Shown here: positions 1-5,313 of the stretch, piece after piece | Layout of the letters: every line of letters begins with the position of its first letter | How positions within the stretch are numbered: the first letter of the stretch is position 1 | Source of the DNA: Thermodesulfobacteriota bacterium | GTDB taxonomy: Bacteria; Desulfobacterota; Desulfocorpusculales; Desulfocorpusculum | Reading direction: 5' to 3' | DNA: 5,313 bases | Assembly (NCBI GenBank): GCA_028275295.1 | Contig: JAPWUY010000170.1 | Coordinates: 1-5,313 of the forward strand | Made by a program: the position numbers and the translations under genes | The notes under the pieces: generated by a model | Database searches by the model: none | Seen by the model: only the letters and a program-made list of their open reading frames with translations | What the model was told of the DNA's origin: nothing

Positions 1-488
1 TGCAAATCCCGCACAGCGGGCTTCAATGGCATGGTCGCCTGGCGAGGCTCATATTTCTGCACCCACGAGCCTATGGAAAGGGAACGATATGAGTCCTCCA
101 CCAGGGCCTCCGCCTCTTCCTCCTTGACCTCCGTGACCAAAAGGCGGGCCTCTATCACCACAACCCTCGTGTTCCTCAACTCCCTCGGCTTGAACAGGCT
201 GAAGGCGAGAAGCCTGTCACCTTTTTGGATCCCTTGATTGGTACCCACATTCACGTAGACGATCTCGCCCTCCCCTATGTTCACAGCCTTCTCCGCCAGG
301 GCGGATATCACCTTTCCCAATGGTCGTGGCACTTCCTGGGCGAGATATCCGACGCCATCTATCCTGGGATACACGAAGATTCCCTCTTTGGGCAAAAACT
401 TCCAAGCAAGCGCCTGGCCTGCACCCCACAGGCCCCCAAGGAAAAGGACGAATAGGCTCAATCCAACTCGCATCTTTGAAGACTGCAT
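1..488 (-). CDS. Exported protein with LysM/FlgT-C-associated-like beta domain (partial, 3' end off window)
   Basis: This open frame runs off the left edge without a stop, giving 162 residues plus two bases. The N-terminus is a clear signal peptide: a short basic start, a hydrophobic core rich in Leu, Phe and Gly, and an Ala-Leu-Ala site near residue 28. The mature part begins WKFLPKEG and has a hydrophobic beta-strand pattern. A GEIVYVNVGTNQGIQKGDRL segment (about 74-93) is followed by a LLVTEVKEEEAEALVEDS...IGSWV segment (about 116-143). This 'VYV.xG.xxGIxxGD' plus 'V..V.eeeA.A.V..S...I..G..V' layout is what I recall from periplasmic LysM-associated or FlgT C-terminal-like domains of Deltaproteobacteria; that link is from memory and unproven. 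I chose the ATG at 488 because GGAGG (494-498) sits 5 nt upstream. The in-frame ATG at 473 is possible but has a weaker ribosome site. The protein probably acts in the periplasm or envelope; its exact role is unknown. Confidence 0.72.
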   Translation of the reverse strand, partial: MQSSKMRVGLSLFVLFLGGLWGAGQALAWKFLPKEGIFVYPRIDGVGYLAQEVPRPLGKVISALAEKAVNIGEGEIVYVNVGTNQGIQKGDRLLAFSLFKPRELRNTRVVVIEARLLVTEVKEEEAEALVEDSYRSLSIGSWVQKYEPRQATMPLKPAVRDL

Positions 489-493
489 GGACC

Positions 494-498
494 CCTCC
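494..498 (-). promoter_or_regulatory. Ribosome binding site deciding the start at 488
   Basis: The minus strand reads GGAGG within a purine run, 5 nt before the ATG at 488. The alternative ATG at 473 has only AAAG in front of it, so 488 is preferred. Confidence 0.5.
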
Positions 499-558
499 CC
501 CGGTCTGTGGAAGTCTGGCTCCTGAACACGCCTTCAGTTCATGGAGCCGTTTCGCGCA

Positions 559-587
559 ACGTTAATGCGATCGAGCCTTCCTGTCAA
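559..587 (-). promoter_or_regulatory. Sigma70-like promoter for the exported-protein gene
   Basis: On the minus strand a perfect TTGACA (582-587) is followed after 17 nt by TAACGT (559-564), which keeps the first, second and last bases of the -10 consensus. It lies in the 117-bp gap between the PHP gene and the exported-protein gene and points into the latter. Transcription would begin near 552, leaving a leader of about 64 nt. This suggests the exported-protein gene is transcribed on its own, though read-through from the PHP gene is possible because I see no terminator between them. Confidence 0.55.
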
Positions 588-605
588 GGATAAAACAATG
601 GGATG

Positions 606-1472
606 TCAGCTCTTGAACTCTTTCGCTTTTTCCATCGCCTCCTTGAGGAGTCGGGCCCACTCCAAGGGGACCCTGAGATCTCCCCTCCCGAACCCCAGGT
701 GCACTTCCGGCTTCAGTCCACCGTGAAAGTCGCTTCCTCCTGTCTTCAGAAGACCCCATCTCTCGCAGAGATCCGAGAGAAATCTCCGGATGGCGAAAGG
801 TGCATCCGGATAGAGGACTTCCACCCCCATGAGTCCCTCACGGACCAATTTTCCGATGCACATCTCCAATTCCGCGAGGCCTTCTATCCCCACAGTGTGG
901 GGGTGAGCTAGGACGGGCACCCCGCCTGCCTCCCTAATCGCCTCCATGGCCTCGGTGCACGATGGCCTCCTTCTCGGGATATAGGCCTTCGCACCCCTTG
1001 TCAGATATCTGGCGAAGGCCTCATCCACTGACCTCACATACCCTTTTCTCACCATTGCTTGGGCTATGTGGGGTCTTCCTATGCGTGCCTCGTCCGCTTC
1101 ATCAGTTATCTCCTTTGGATCAAGAGCGAGCCCAAGGGATCTCAGCTTCTCGAGAATCGCCCTGTTCCTCTCGACCCTGCTCAGCCTCATCTTCCCGAGG
1201 AAATCCCCAAAAGAGCTCCATTTCCCGTCGAGACCGTACCCCAGGAGGTGAGAGCTCCTCCCCTCTCCCAGATCCACTGAAATCTCAACTCCTGGAATCA
1301 CCATGATCCCGAAAAGCTCTCCCGCCCTTTTGGCCTCCTCTAGGCCGTCGAGAGTGTCGTGGTCAGTTATTGCCAGGGCGCTGAGTCCCTTTGCCCTTGC
1401 CTCCCTGACGACCTCTCGAGGGGTCAATGTACCATCCGAGAAAGAAGTGTGGACGTGTAGGTCAACCCACAT
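606..1472 (-). CDS. PHP-domain phosphoesterase, YciV/TrpH (RNase AM / 3',5'-nucleotide bisphosphatase) family
   Basis: The 288-residue protein is close in length to E. coli YciV (RNase AM). The PHP metal-site motifs are all present: DLHVHTSFSDGT (4-15; H6, H8, D13), ITDHDT (35-40; D37, H38), PGVEIS (60-65; E63), HLLGYG (75-80), RPHIAQAM (133-140; H135), VLAHPH (187-192; H190) and GGSDFHGG (245-252; D248, H250). Family members form a trinuclear-metal phosphoesterase. Those studied remove the 3'-phosphate of 3',5'-bisphosphonucleotides such as pAp, and YciV also trims RNA from its 5'-monophosphate end. Expected location is the cytoplasm. The ATG at 1472 has AGGAGG (1483-1488) 10 nt upstream, a slightly long spacing. 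Another ATG at 1480 is out of frame. The gene is divergent from a CoA pyrophosphatase gene whose by-product is pAp, which supports the bisphosphatase role. Family assignment is firm; the choice between small-molecule and RNA substrate is open. Confidence 0.9.
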   Translation of the reverse strand: MWVDLHVHTSFSDGTLTPREVVREARAKGLSALAITDHDTLDGLEEAKRAGELFGIMVIPGVEISVDLGEGRSSHLLGYGLDGKWSSFGDFLGKMRLSRVERNRAILEKLRSLGLALDPKEITDEADEARIGRPHIAQAMVRKGYVRSVDEAFARYLTRGAKAYIPRRRPSCTEAMEAIREAGGVPVLAHPHTVGIEGLAELEMCIGKLVREGLMGVEVLYPDAPFAIRRFLSDLCERWGLLKTGGSDFHGGLKPEVHLGFGRGDLRVPLEWARLLKEAMEKAKEFKS

Positions 1473-1482
1473 TCCTCCATAA

Positions 1483-1488
1483 CCTCCT
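1483..1488 (-). promoter_or_regulatory. Ribosome binding site of the PHP gene
   Basis: AGGAGG on the minus strand lies 10 nt before the ATG at 1472. A second GGAGG (1474-1478) is only 1 nt from that ATG, too close to serve it. The stronger site is better spaced for an out-of-frame ATG at 1480, so initiation at 1472 may be suboptimal. Confidence 0.45.
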
Positions 1489-1495
1489 GTGAAAG

Positions 1496-1525
1496 TTGCG
1501 AGCGGAGCCAGATCCCCTTTATCCT
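1496..1525 (+). promoter_or_regulatory. Possible promoter of the Nudix gene
   Basis: TTGCGA (1496-1501) and TATCCT (1520-1525) are separated by 18 nt, each matching the sigma70 consensus at 4 of 6 bases. The start would fall near 1532, giving a leader of about 20 nt with the ribosome site inside it. It is a modest match. I found no convincing counterpart pointing left into the PHP gene. Confidence 0.3.
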
Positions 1526-1538
1526 ACCACATGGAACC

Positions 1539-1544
1539 AGGAGG
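1539..1544 (+). promoter_or_regulatory. Ribosome binding site deciding the Nudix start
   Basis: AGGAGG sits 7 nt before the ATG at 1552, near-ideal spacing. It decides against the upstream in-frame GTG (1489) and ATG (1531), which lack such a site; translation from either would run through this element. Confidence 0.7.
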
Positions 1545-1551
1545 TTTTCCA

Positions 1552-2148
1552 ATGCCCAGAAGGATCTTCTCGCATCCACGGATCCTGAGGCAACTGGAAC
1601 TGTATCTCAGGGGAAGAGAGCCCAATAGGTGCCCTTTTTTCGGGCTCGTGGAGGCTGCAGTGGCAGTGCCCCTGGTTTTCGACGAGGGAGTCCTCAAATT
1701 GGTCCTCATAAAGAGGAGCCAATCCCTGAGGATCCATCCAGGACAAATAGCATTCCCTGGAGGAAGGCGTTCGCCTGGGGACAAGGACCTCCTCGCAACC
1801 GCTATGAGGGAACTTCATGAGGAGCTCGGGATCCCTGGAGAAAGGACCGAGGTCCTGGGGTGCATGGACCAAGAATTCACCTTCACCAATTACTCTGTGA
1901 TGCCCTTTGTCCTGGAGCTCAAGACCCCCTTGGCCTTCAAGACGAACGAGGAAGTGGAGAGGCCCATACTTCTCGAGGTGGAAAGCCTGGATTCGAGATC
2001 CTTCCTTCCCGAGGAGCACACTTACATGGGGAGATCCGTGAATTCTTGGCGAATCGAGACCCCTCATGGGACCATATGGGGCGCAACAGCGAGGATCCTC
2101 TATCGGCTCCTCACGATCCTCGAGGAACTCAGCGAACCCTCCAGGTGA
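1552..2148 (+). CDS. Nudix CoA pyrophosphatase (NudL/YeaB type)
   Basis: The 198-residue protein matches the usual length of the NudL/YeaB CoA pyrophosphatase group, which cleaves coenzyme A (often preferring oxidised CoA) into 4'-phosphopantetheine and 3',5'-ADP. The group's signature precedes the Nudix box: LVLIKRS (50-56), then LRIHPGQIAFPGG (59-71). The catalytic core is RELHEELGI (86-94), with E90 and E91 as metal ligands and A82-R86 forming the start of the Nudix helix. Spacing from GG to RE is longer than in the general Nudix motif, as expected for this subgroup. The C-terminal half keeps the subfamily pattern: FTNYSVMPFV (111-120), NEEVERPILLEVESL (132-146) and the final IWGATARILYRLL (175-187). 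No signal peptide or membrane segment is seen. The start at 1552 is set by AGGAGG at 1539-1544. The gene is divergent from the PHP phosphatase, which could consume its 3',5'-ADP product. Arginine is mostly AGG/AGA (16 of 20). Confidence 0.9.
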   Translation: MPRRIFSHPRILRQLELYLRGREPNRCPFFGLVEAAVAVPLVFDEGVLKLVLIKRSQSLRIHPGQIAFPGGRRSPGDKDLLATAMRELHEELGIPGERTEVLGCMDQEFTFTNYSVMPFVLELKTPLAFKTNEEVERPILLEVESLDSRSFLPEEHTYMGRSVNSWRIETPHGTIWGATARILYRLLTILEELSEPSR

Positions 2149-2275
2149 AGCACCATCTTTCAACTGCCTCTGGGCATCTCCCTTAGCGAACAATCCTCGG
2201 AGAAATTGAAACTCGGACCCTGCCATCTGGAGAGAAAGATCTTCCCAGTCCCTCCCACGTCCTCACGATACGAGC

Positions 2276-2950
2276 TCATGCTATTATGCGCCTGAACTTG
2301 TCCACCATCTCCACAACTTCCTCCGGATCGTCCGTGAGATGGAAGAGATCCACGTCCTTTTGGCAAATCTTCCCTTCCTGGAGCATGGTCTCCTTGATCC
2401 ATTTCATGAGCCCTTCCCAGTATCTCTTGACCATCAATATCACGGGAAAGGGCTTTATCTTGTTGGTCTGGATGAGGGTCACTGCCTCGAAGAGCTCGTC
2501 CACTGTTCCAAAGCCTCCGGGCATCACCACATAGGCTATGGCGTACTTGACGAACATCACCTTTCTCACGAAGAAATACCTGAAGTTGAGCTGAAGATTA
2601 GCGTAGGGATTCGGCTTCTGCTCGAAGGGGAGCTCTATATTCAAGCCAACTGACTGCCCTCCTGCCTCAGCAGCTCCCTTGTTGGCAGCTTCCATGATCC
2701 CTGGACCCCCTCCTGTTATCACAGCGTATCCCCTCTCCACTAGCATTCGAGCTAGTCTCTCGGCCATTTGGTACTCCTGGGACTCCGGACCCACCCTCGC
2801 CGATCCGAAGATGGAAACAGCTGGAGGAAGATCTGCCAAGTGCTCGAATCCCTCGACAAACTCCGCCATGATGCGGAACATCCTCCACGTGTCCCCCACA
2901 GTCATCGCATCTATGACATACTGCCTGTCAAGCAGAGACCTGGGCCTCAT
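2276..2950 (-). CDS. TIGR00730/LOG-family nucleoside 5'-monophosphate phosphoribohydrolase
   Basis: The 224-residue Rossmann-fold protein carries the LOG family hallmarks: SIFGSARV (46-53), the nucleotide-binding loop GGGPGIMEAANKGA (80-93), FVRKVMF (127-133; R129 and K130 in the catalytic arginine region) and the signature PGGFGTVDE (144-152; E152 catalytic). Family members split the N-glycosidic bond of nucleoside 5'-monophosphates, releasing a base and ribose 5-phosphate. Plant and some bacterial members activate cytokinins; most bacterial ones probably act on AMP or related nucleotides. It was often misannotated as lysine decarboxylase. An N-terminal segment of about 40 residues precedes the Rossmann core. 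The ATG at 2950 has AGGAGG (2958-2963) 7 nt upstream. The gene is convergent with the Nudix gene across 127 bp and divergent from the beta-CASP gene, with which it shares an overlapping promoter region. The protein is expected to be cytoplasmic. The exact substrate cannot be told from sequence. Confidence 0.9.
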   Translation of the reverse strand: MRPRSLLDRQYVIDAMTVGDTWRMFRIMAEFVEGFEHLADLPPAVSIFGSARVGPESQEYQMAERLARMLVERGYAVITGGGPGIMEAANKGAAEAGGQSVGLNIELPFEQKPNPYANLQLNFRYFFVRKVMFVKYAIAYVVMPGGFGTVDELFEAVTLIQTNKIKPFPVILMVKRYWEGLMKWIKETMLQEGKICQKDVDLFHLTDDPEEVVEMVDKFRRIIA

Positions 2951-2978
2951 GCTCCCTCCTCCTCGGAATTTATCCGCC

Positions 2979-3008
2979 TTGCCAGTTCTCCTTGGTCGAA
3001 GATATAGT
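2979..3008 (+). promoter_or_regulatory. Sigma70-like promoter of the beta-CASP RNase gene
   Basis: TTGCCA (2979-2984, 5 of 6) and TATAGT (3003-3008, 5 of 6) are separated by 18 nt. Transcription would start near 3015, leaving a leader of about 65 nt before the ATG at 3080. The transcript would cross the promoter of the divergent LOG gene. Confidence 0.5.
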
Positions 3009-3015
3009 TGAGCTC

Positions 3016-3044
3016 ATGTTAGATTGCCTGGCTTTGGGAGTCAA
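3016..3044 (-). promoter_or_regulatory. Sigma70-like promoter of the LOG gene
   Basis: On the minus strand TTGACT (3039-3044, 5 of 6) and TAACAT (3016-3021, 4 of 6) are separated by 17 nt. Transcription would start near 3009 and run left into the LOG gene, with a leader of about 60 nt. Its start region touches the -10 box of the opposing promoter at 2979-3008. Confidence 0.5.
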
Positions 3045-3079
3045 ATGGCCAGGATCACACGTTGCAGGGAGATACGGGG

Positions 3080-4684
3080 ATGAGAATTGTGTTTTTCGGA
3101 GCGGCCAGGACAGTGACAGGGGCGGCCTTCAGGATAGAGTGCGAGGAGGCGAAGATCCTCCTGGACTGTGGCCTCTTCCAAGGACCAAGAGAGCTCGAGG
3201 AGAGGAACAGGAGAGTGGATCTCTATAGCCCCGCTACAACAAGTGCCGTGGTATTGAGCCACGCCCACATGGATCATGCTGGATTGCTTCCGGCTTTCGT
3301 GGCATCTGGTTTCGCAGGGCCCATTTACTGCACCCCCGCAACAAAGGACCTTTGCGAAATCCTTCTTCTCGACAGCGCTCACATCCAGGAGATGGAGGCC
3401 GAGTGGCAGACGAGGAAGAATCTGAGAAAGGGACTGGGGCCCCAGAAACCCCTTTACACGAGAGGCGATGTGGAAAGGACACTCCCCCTTCTGCGACCAG
3501 TCCCTTACGGGGAGAGAAGGGAATTGGCCCCGGGAATCTTTTTTCGCTTCCAGGATGCTGGTCACATTCTGGGATCAGCTTCAGTGGAGCTTTGGGCAGT
3601 GGAAAATGGCACCACAATCAAGCTCGTTTTCTCGGGCGACCTGGGGAGAAGGCACCAGGCGCTAGTCAACGACCCCCAGATAATAGAGGAAGGAGAGGTT
3701 CTCCTTGTGGAGTCCACCTATGGAGACAGGGAGCACAAATCCCAGGAGGAGAGTGTGAGGGAATTCGTCGAGATCCTGGAGCAAGCTTACAGGGAAGGCG
3801 AGAAGGTGATAATTCCCGCTTTCGCCGTGGGCAGAACCCAAGAGGTTCTCTATACCCTCCACGAGCTCCACAGAAAAGGCATCATGCCACCCATCCCCGT
3901 TTACGTGGACAGCCCCCTCGCCACAGCAGCTACGGAGATATTCAAAAAACATCCCGAATGCTTCGATGGGCAAGCAAGGGCACTTCTCAAGCTTCACGAT
4001 CAACCCCTCGAGCTACCGAGGCTGATCTTCGCCAAGACAGTGGAAGAATCCAGGGCCATAAACGACCTCAAAGGGGCAGCTGTGATCATAGCAGCGAGTG
4101 GGATGGCCAATGCAGGTCGGATCCTTCACCATCTGAAGCACAACCTCTGGAGACCAACTGCCCACATCTTGTTCATAGGATTCCAGGCCCAGGGCACACT
4201 GGGAAGAAGGATCATAGAGGGCGCAAAGAGCGTGAAGTTGTTCGGGGAAGAAGTGGCGGTCAGGGCCCAGATACACACCCTGGGTGGCTTCTCCGCACAT
4301 GCAGACAGAAGAGAACTCCTCGATTGGATAAGTCACTTCAAGTCCAAAGACATGAAGATCTTCGTGGTCCATGGGGAGGAGAAGAGCGCCCAATCTCTGG
4401 CCGCTTCCCTCCAGGAAGCGGGCTTCTCCCATGTGAAGGTGCCAGGCCTAATGGAGGAGGTTGACCTGACAGAGCCCGTTTCCCAAGAAGCTCCCCTACC
4501 CCCTCACAGGGAGCTGGAACCCCAGGACCTCCTCTTCCTATTGGAGAAAAGATTGAGGAAGCTCAGGAAGAGGCTCAACAGGGAAGGGATCCCCACTGAG
4601 GCCTTCCAGGCCGCAAGCGGGAAGCTGAGGAGCATGGAAGAGATGCTCCACGAGGTGGAGGGAATTCTCGATTCCCGTTCCTGA
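3080..4684 (+). CDS. Beta-CASP metallo-beta-lactamase-fold RNase with C-terminal extension
   Basis: The 534-residue protein has every expected zinc-site motif. The metallo-beta-lactamase part shows FGAARTVTGAAF (6-17), ILLDCGLFQG (26-35), SHAHMDHAGLLPAF (60-73; H61, H63, D65, H66), DAGHILGSA (159-167; H162) and FSGDLGR (184-190; D187). The beta-CASP insert shows VESTYGDREH (210-219; E211), IIPAFAVGRTQEVLY (244-258) and VYVDSPLA (274-281). The fold closes with IIAASGMANAGRILHHL (336-352), GGFSAHADRREL (402-413; H407) and VVHGEE (429-434; H431). This architecture is that of the bacterial relatives of CPSF-73/Ysh1, two-zinc endo- and exoribonucleases of RNA processing in the cytoplasm. The core ends near residue 460, and about 75 further residues form a Pro-rich linker and a highly charged helical tail (485-530). 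I chose ATG 3080 because AGGGAG (3066-3071) lies 8 nt upstream and the family's first strand begins here; an in-frame TTG at 3062 is less likely. RNase rather than MBL hydrolase is a confident call; the RNA target is unknown. Confidence 0.93.
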   Translation: MRIVFFGAARTVTGAAFRIECEEAKILLDCGLFQGPRELEERNRRVDLYSPATTSAVVLSHAHMDHAGLLPAFVASGFAGPIYCTPATKDLCEILLLDSAHIQEMEAEWQTRKNLRKGLGPQKPLYTRGDVERTLPLLRPVPYGERRELAPGIFFRFQDAGHILGSASVELWAVENGTTIKLVFSGDLGRRHQALVNDPQIIEEGEVLLVESTYGDREHKSQEESVREFVEILEQAYREGEKVIIPAFAVGRTQEVLYTLHELHRKGIMPPIPVYVDSPLATAATEIFKKHPECFDGQARALLKLHDQPLELPRLIFAKTVEESRAINDLKGAAVIIAASGMANAGRILHHLKHNLWRPTAHILFIGFQAQGTLGRRIIEGAKSVKLFGEEVAVRAQIHTLGGFSAHADRRELLDWISHFKSKDMKIFVVHGEEKSAQSLAASLQEAGFSHVKVPGLMEEVDLTEPVSQEAPLPPHRELEPQDLLFLLEKRLRKLRKRLNREGIPTEAFQAASGKLRSMEEMLHEVEGILDSRS

Positions 4685-4704
4685 GGCAATCCCGTGGGAG
4701 GTTC

Positions 4705-5313
4705 TCAGAGGACCTGGAGGTCCTTCAGTTTGAGCTGGACTGTCCTTTTTCCATTCCACTCGTTGATCTGAGGAGTGCATGCCACCCTGACCCGGCCATG
4801 GGTGGGTTCCGGAATTTGCCCTGCGAGATTGAAACCGATGGCCTCGAAGGTTGAGTTCCCCCTCCTCATGGAGAACTTGATGTGCCTGTTCTCGATCCTT
4901 CTCGAGCCCATTACCTCCATCTCGCCCACCTCAAAAGTGGGCTCTGGGTTACCTATTCCGTGGGGCTCGAGTTTGATCAAGGAATTCAATAAGTTCTCGT
5001 CCAGCTGATTTGGCTCCAATTTGTCGTCTATCCTCAAAATCCCATGTCCTCTCCTGGGACCTAGCACCTCTTTGGCATGCCTGGAAAGGGCCTCACGAAA
5101 CTCTTCAAGGGCATCTGGTTGGATCTTCAAACCAGCAGCGGAACGATGCCCTCCAAAGCGCTCCAGGAACTGGGAACAGTGTCTCAAGCCATCCATCATG
5201 TCATAGCCATCGGGAGCTCTGGCCGATCCCTTCCCTATCTTCTCCTCCAGGGATATGAGCACAACCGGCACCTCGAACCTCTCGACCAGTCTCGATGCCA
5301 CTATGCCCAGCAC
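4705..5313 (-). CDS. recJ: Single-stranded-DNA exonuclease RecJ, C-terminal part (partial)
   Basis: This is the last 202 residues of RecJ, the 5'-to-3' single-strand DNA exonuclease used in RecFOR recombination, mismatch repair and base-excision repair. The upstream DHH catalytic domain lies beyond the right edge. Visible first is the DHHA1 substrate-binding domain: GIVASRLVERF (3-13), the KGSARAPDGYDMMDGL stretch (28-43) and the hallmark FGGHRSAAG (53-61). The OB-like domain follows, with LEPHGIGNPEPTF (115-127) and NEWNGKRTVQLKLKDL (184-199). The codon at 5311-5313 is GTG, but family alignment makes it an internal Val, not a start. The frame is intact to the TGA at 4705-4707, with no sign of decay. 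The gene is convergent with the beta-CASP RNase gene, their stops separated by 20 bp. Confidence 0.93.
   Translation of the reverse strand: MLGIVASRLVERFEVPVVLISLEEKIGKGSARAPDGYDMMDGLRHCSQFLERFGGHRSAAGLKIQPDALEEFREALSRHAKEVLGPRRGHGILRIDDKLEPNQLDENLLNSLIKLEPHGIGNPEPTFEVGEMEVMGSRRIENRHIKFSMRRGNSTFEAIGFNLAGQIPEPTHGRVRVACTPQINEWNGKRTVQLKLKDLQVL
4709..4724. repeat. Inverted repeat at convergent 3' ends, possible weak terminator for the beta-CASP gene
   Basis: AGGACC and GGTCCT form a perfect 6-bp stem around a TGGA loop, starting 25 bp beyond the beta-CASP stop and lying inside the last codons of recJ. The plus strand then reads TTCAGTTTG, a poor T-tract, so intrinsic termination would be weak. 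The palindrome may simply reflect the coding sequence for Lys-Asp-Leu-Gln-Val at the RecJ C-terminus. Confidence 0.25.

Noticed and set aside
1489..1551. Upstream in-frame starts (GTG 1489, ATG 1531) for the Nudix gene
   Set aside because: They lack ribosome sites, and would place the strong AGGAGG at 1539-1544 inside the coding region; the ATG at 1552 fits it exactly.
1521..1551. Leftward promoter for the PHP gene (TAGGAT as -10, TTGGAA as -35)
   Set aside because: The spacing between the two hexamers is about 20 nt and the -35 is weak, so the pairing is not supportable.
1519..2226. 235-codon minus-strand open frame antisense to the Nudix gene
   Set aside because: The complete NudL motif set is on the plus strand; the antisense product shows no domain pattern.
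2149..2275. Terminator between the convergent Nudix and LOG genes
   Set aside because: I looked for GC stems followed by T-runs on both strands and found only a short AAGATCTT palindrome with no T-tract. Nothing else was recognised in this gap.
3062..3079. TTG at 3062 as start of the beta-CASP gene
   Set aside because: No good ribosome site precedes it; ATG 3080 has AGGAGG-like AGGGAG 8 nt upstream and begins at the family's first beta strand.
3352..4464. 370-codon open frame on the plus strand overlapping the beta-CASP gene
   Set aside because: It is a shifted-frame shadow: rich in Arg, Gly, Pro and Ser, with no recognisable motif, while every family motif lies in the other frame. Few stops are expected here given the codon use.
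5311..5313. GTG at the right edge as the start of a short 202-residue protein
   Set aside because: The sequence matches the interior of RecJ just before DHHA1, so this codon is an internal Val and the gene continues off the window.

Overview
The window reads as ordinary bacterial chromosome. It is fairly GC-rich and densely packed, with six protein genes (four complete, two cut by the window edges) and no RNA genes, insertion sequences, CRISPR array or phage-like segments. The proteins are rich in Glu, Lys and Arg. Arginine is written mostly with AGG/AGA (16 of 20 Arg codons in the Nudix gene by hand count), a codon choice often seen in thermophiles. The left-edge protein carries a signal peptide and a pattern I associate with envelope proteins of Desulfobacterota/Deltaproteobacteria, so I lean towards a Gram-negative, possibly thermophilic relative of that group. 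That placement is inference only.

Layout, left to right. 1-488 (-) is a partial exported protein with its own good sigma70-like promoter at 559-587. 606-1472 (-) is a PHP-domain phosphoesterase of the YciV/TrpH (RNase AM; 3',5'-nucleotide bisphosphate phosphatase) family. Divergent from it across 79 bp, 1552-2148 (+) is a NudL/YeaB-type Nudix CoA pyrophosphatase. 2276-2950 (-) is a TIGR00730/LOG-family nucleotide phosphoribohydrolase, convergent with the Nudix gene. 3080-4684 (+) is a beta-CASP metallo-beta-lactamase RNase with a C-terminal charged helical extension. 4705-5313 (-) is the C-terminal third or so of RecJ, convergent with the beta-CASP gene across a 20-bp gap. No gene-free stretch exceeds about 130 bp.

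The most interesting reading is metabolic. A CoA pyrophosphatase releases 3',5'-ADP (pAp) and 4'-phosphopantetheine. Members of the PHP family next door remove the 3'-phosphate of pAp to give AMP. LOG-type enzymes can split AMP into adenine and ribose 5-phosphate. Three neighbouring genes could therefore form a consecutive CoA/pAp/AMP breakdown route. The same PHP protein also belongs, with beta-CASP and RecJ, to a set of nucleases acting on nucleic-acid ends. A second point is the LOG/beta-CASP gap, where two good promoters face each other with their -10 boxes only 7 nt apart. I see no wholly unknown system here; the novelty lies in gene arrangement and regulation.
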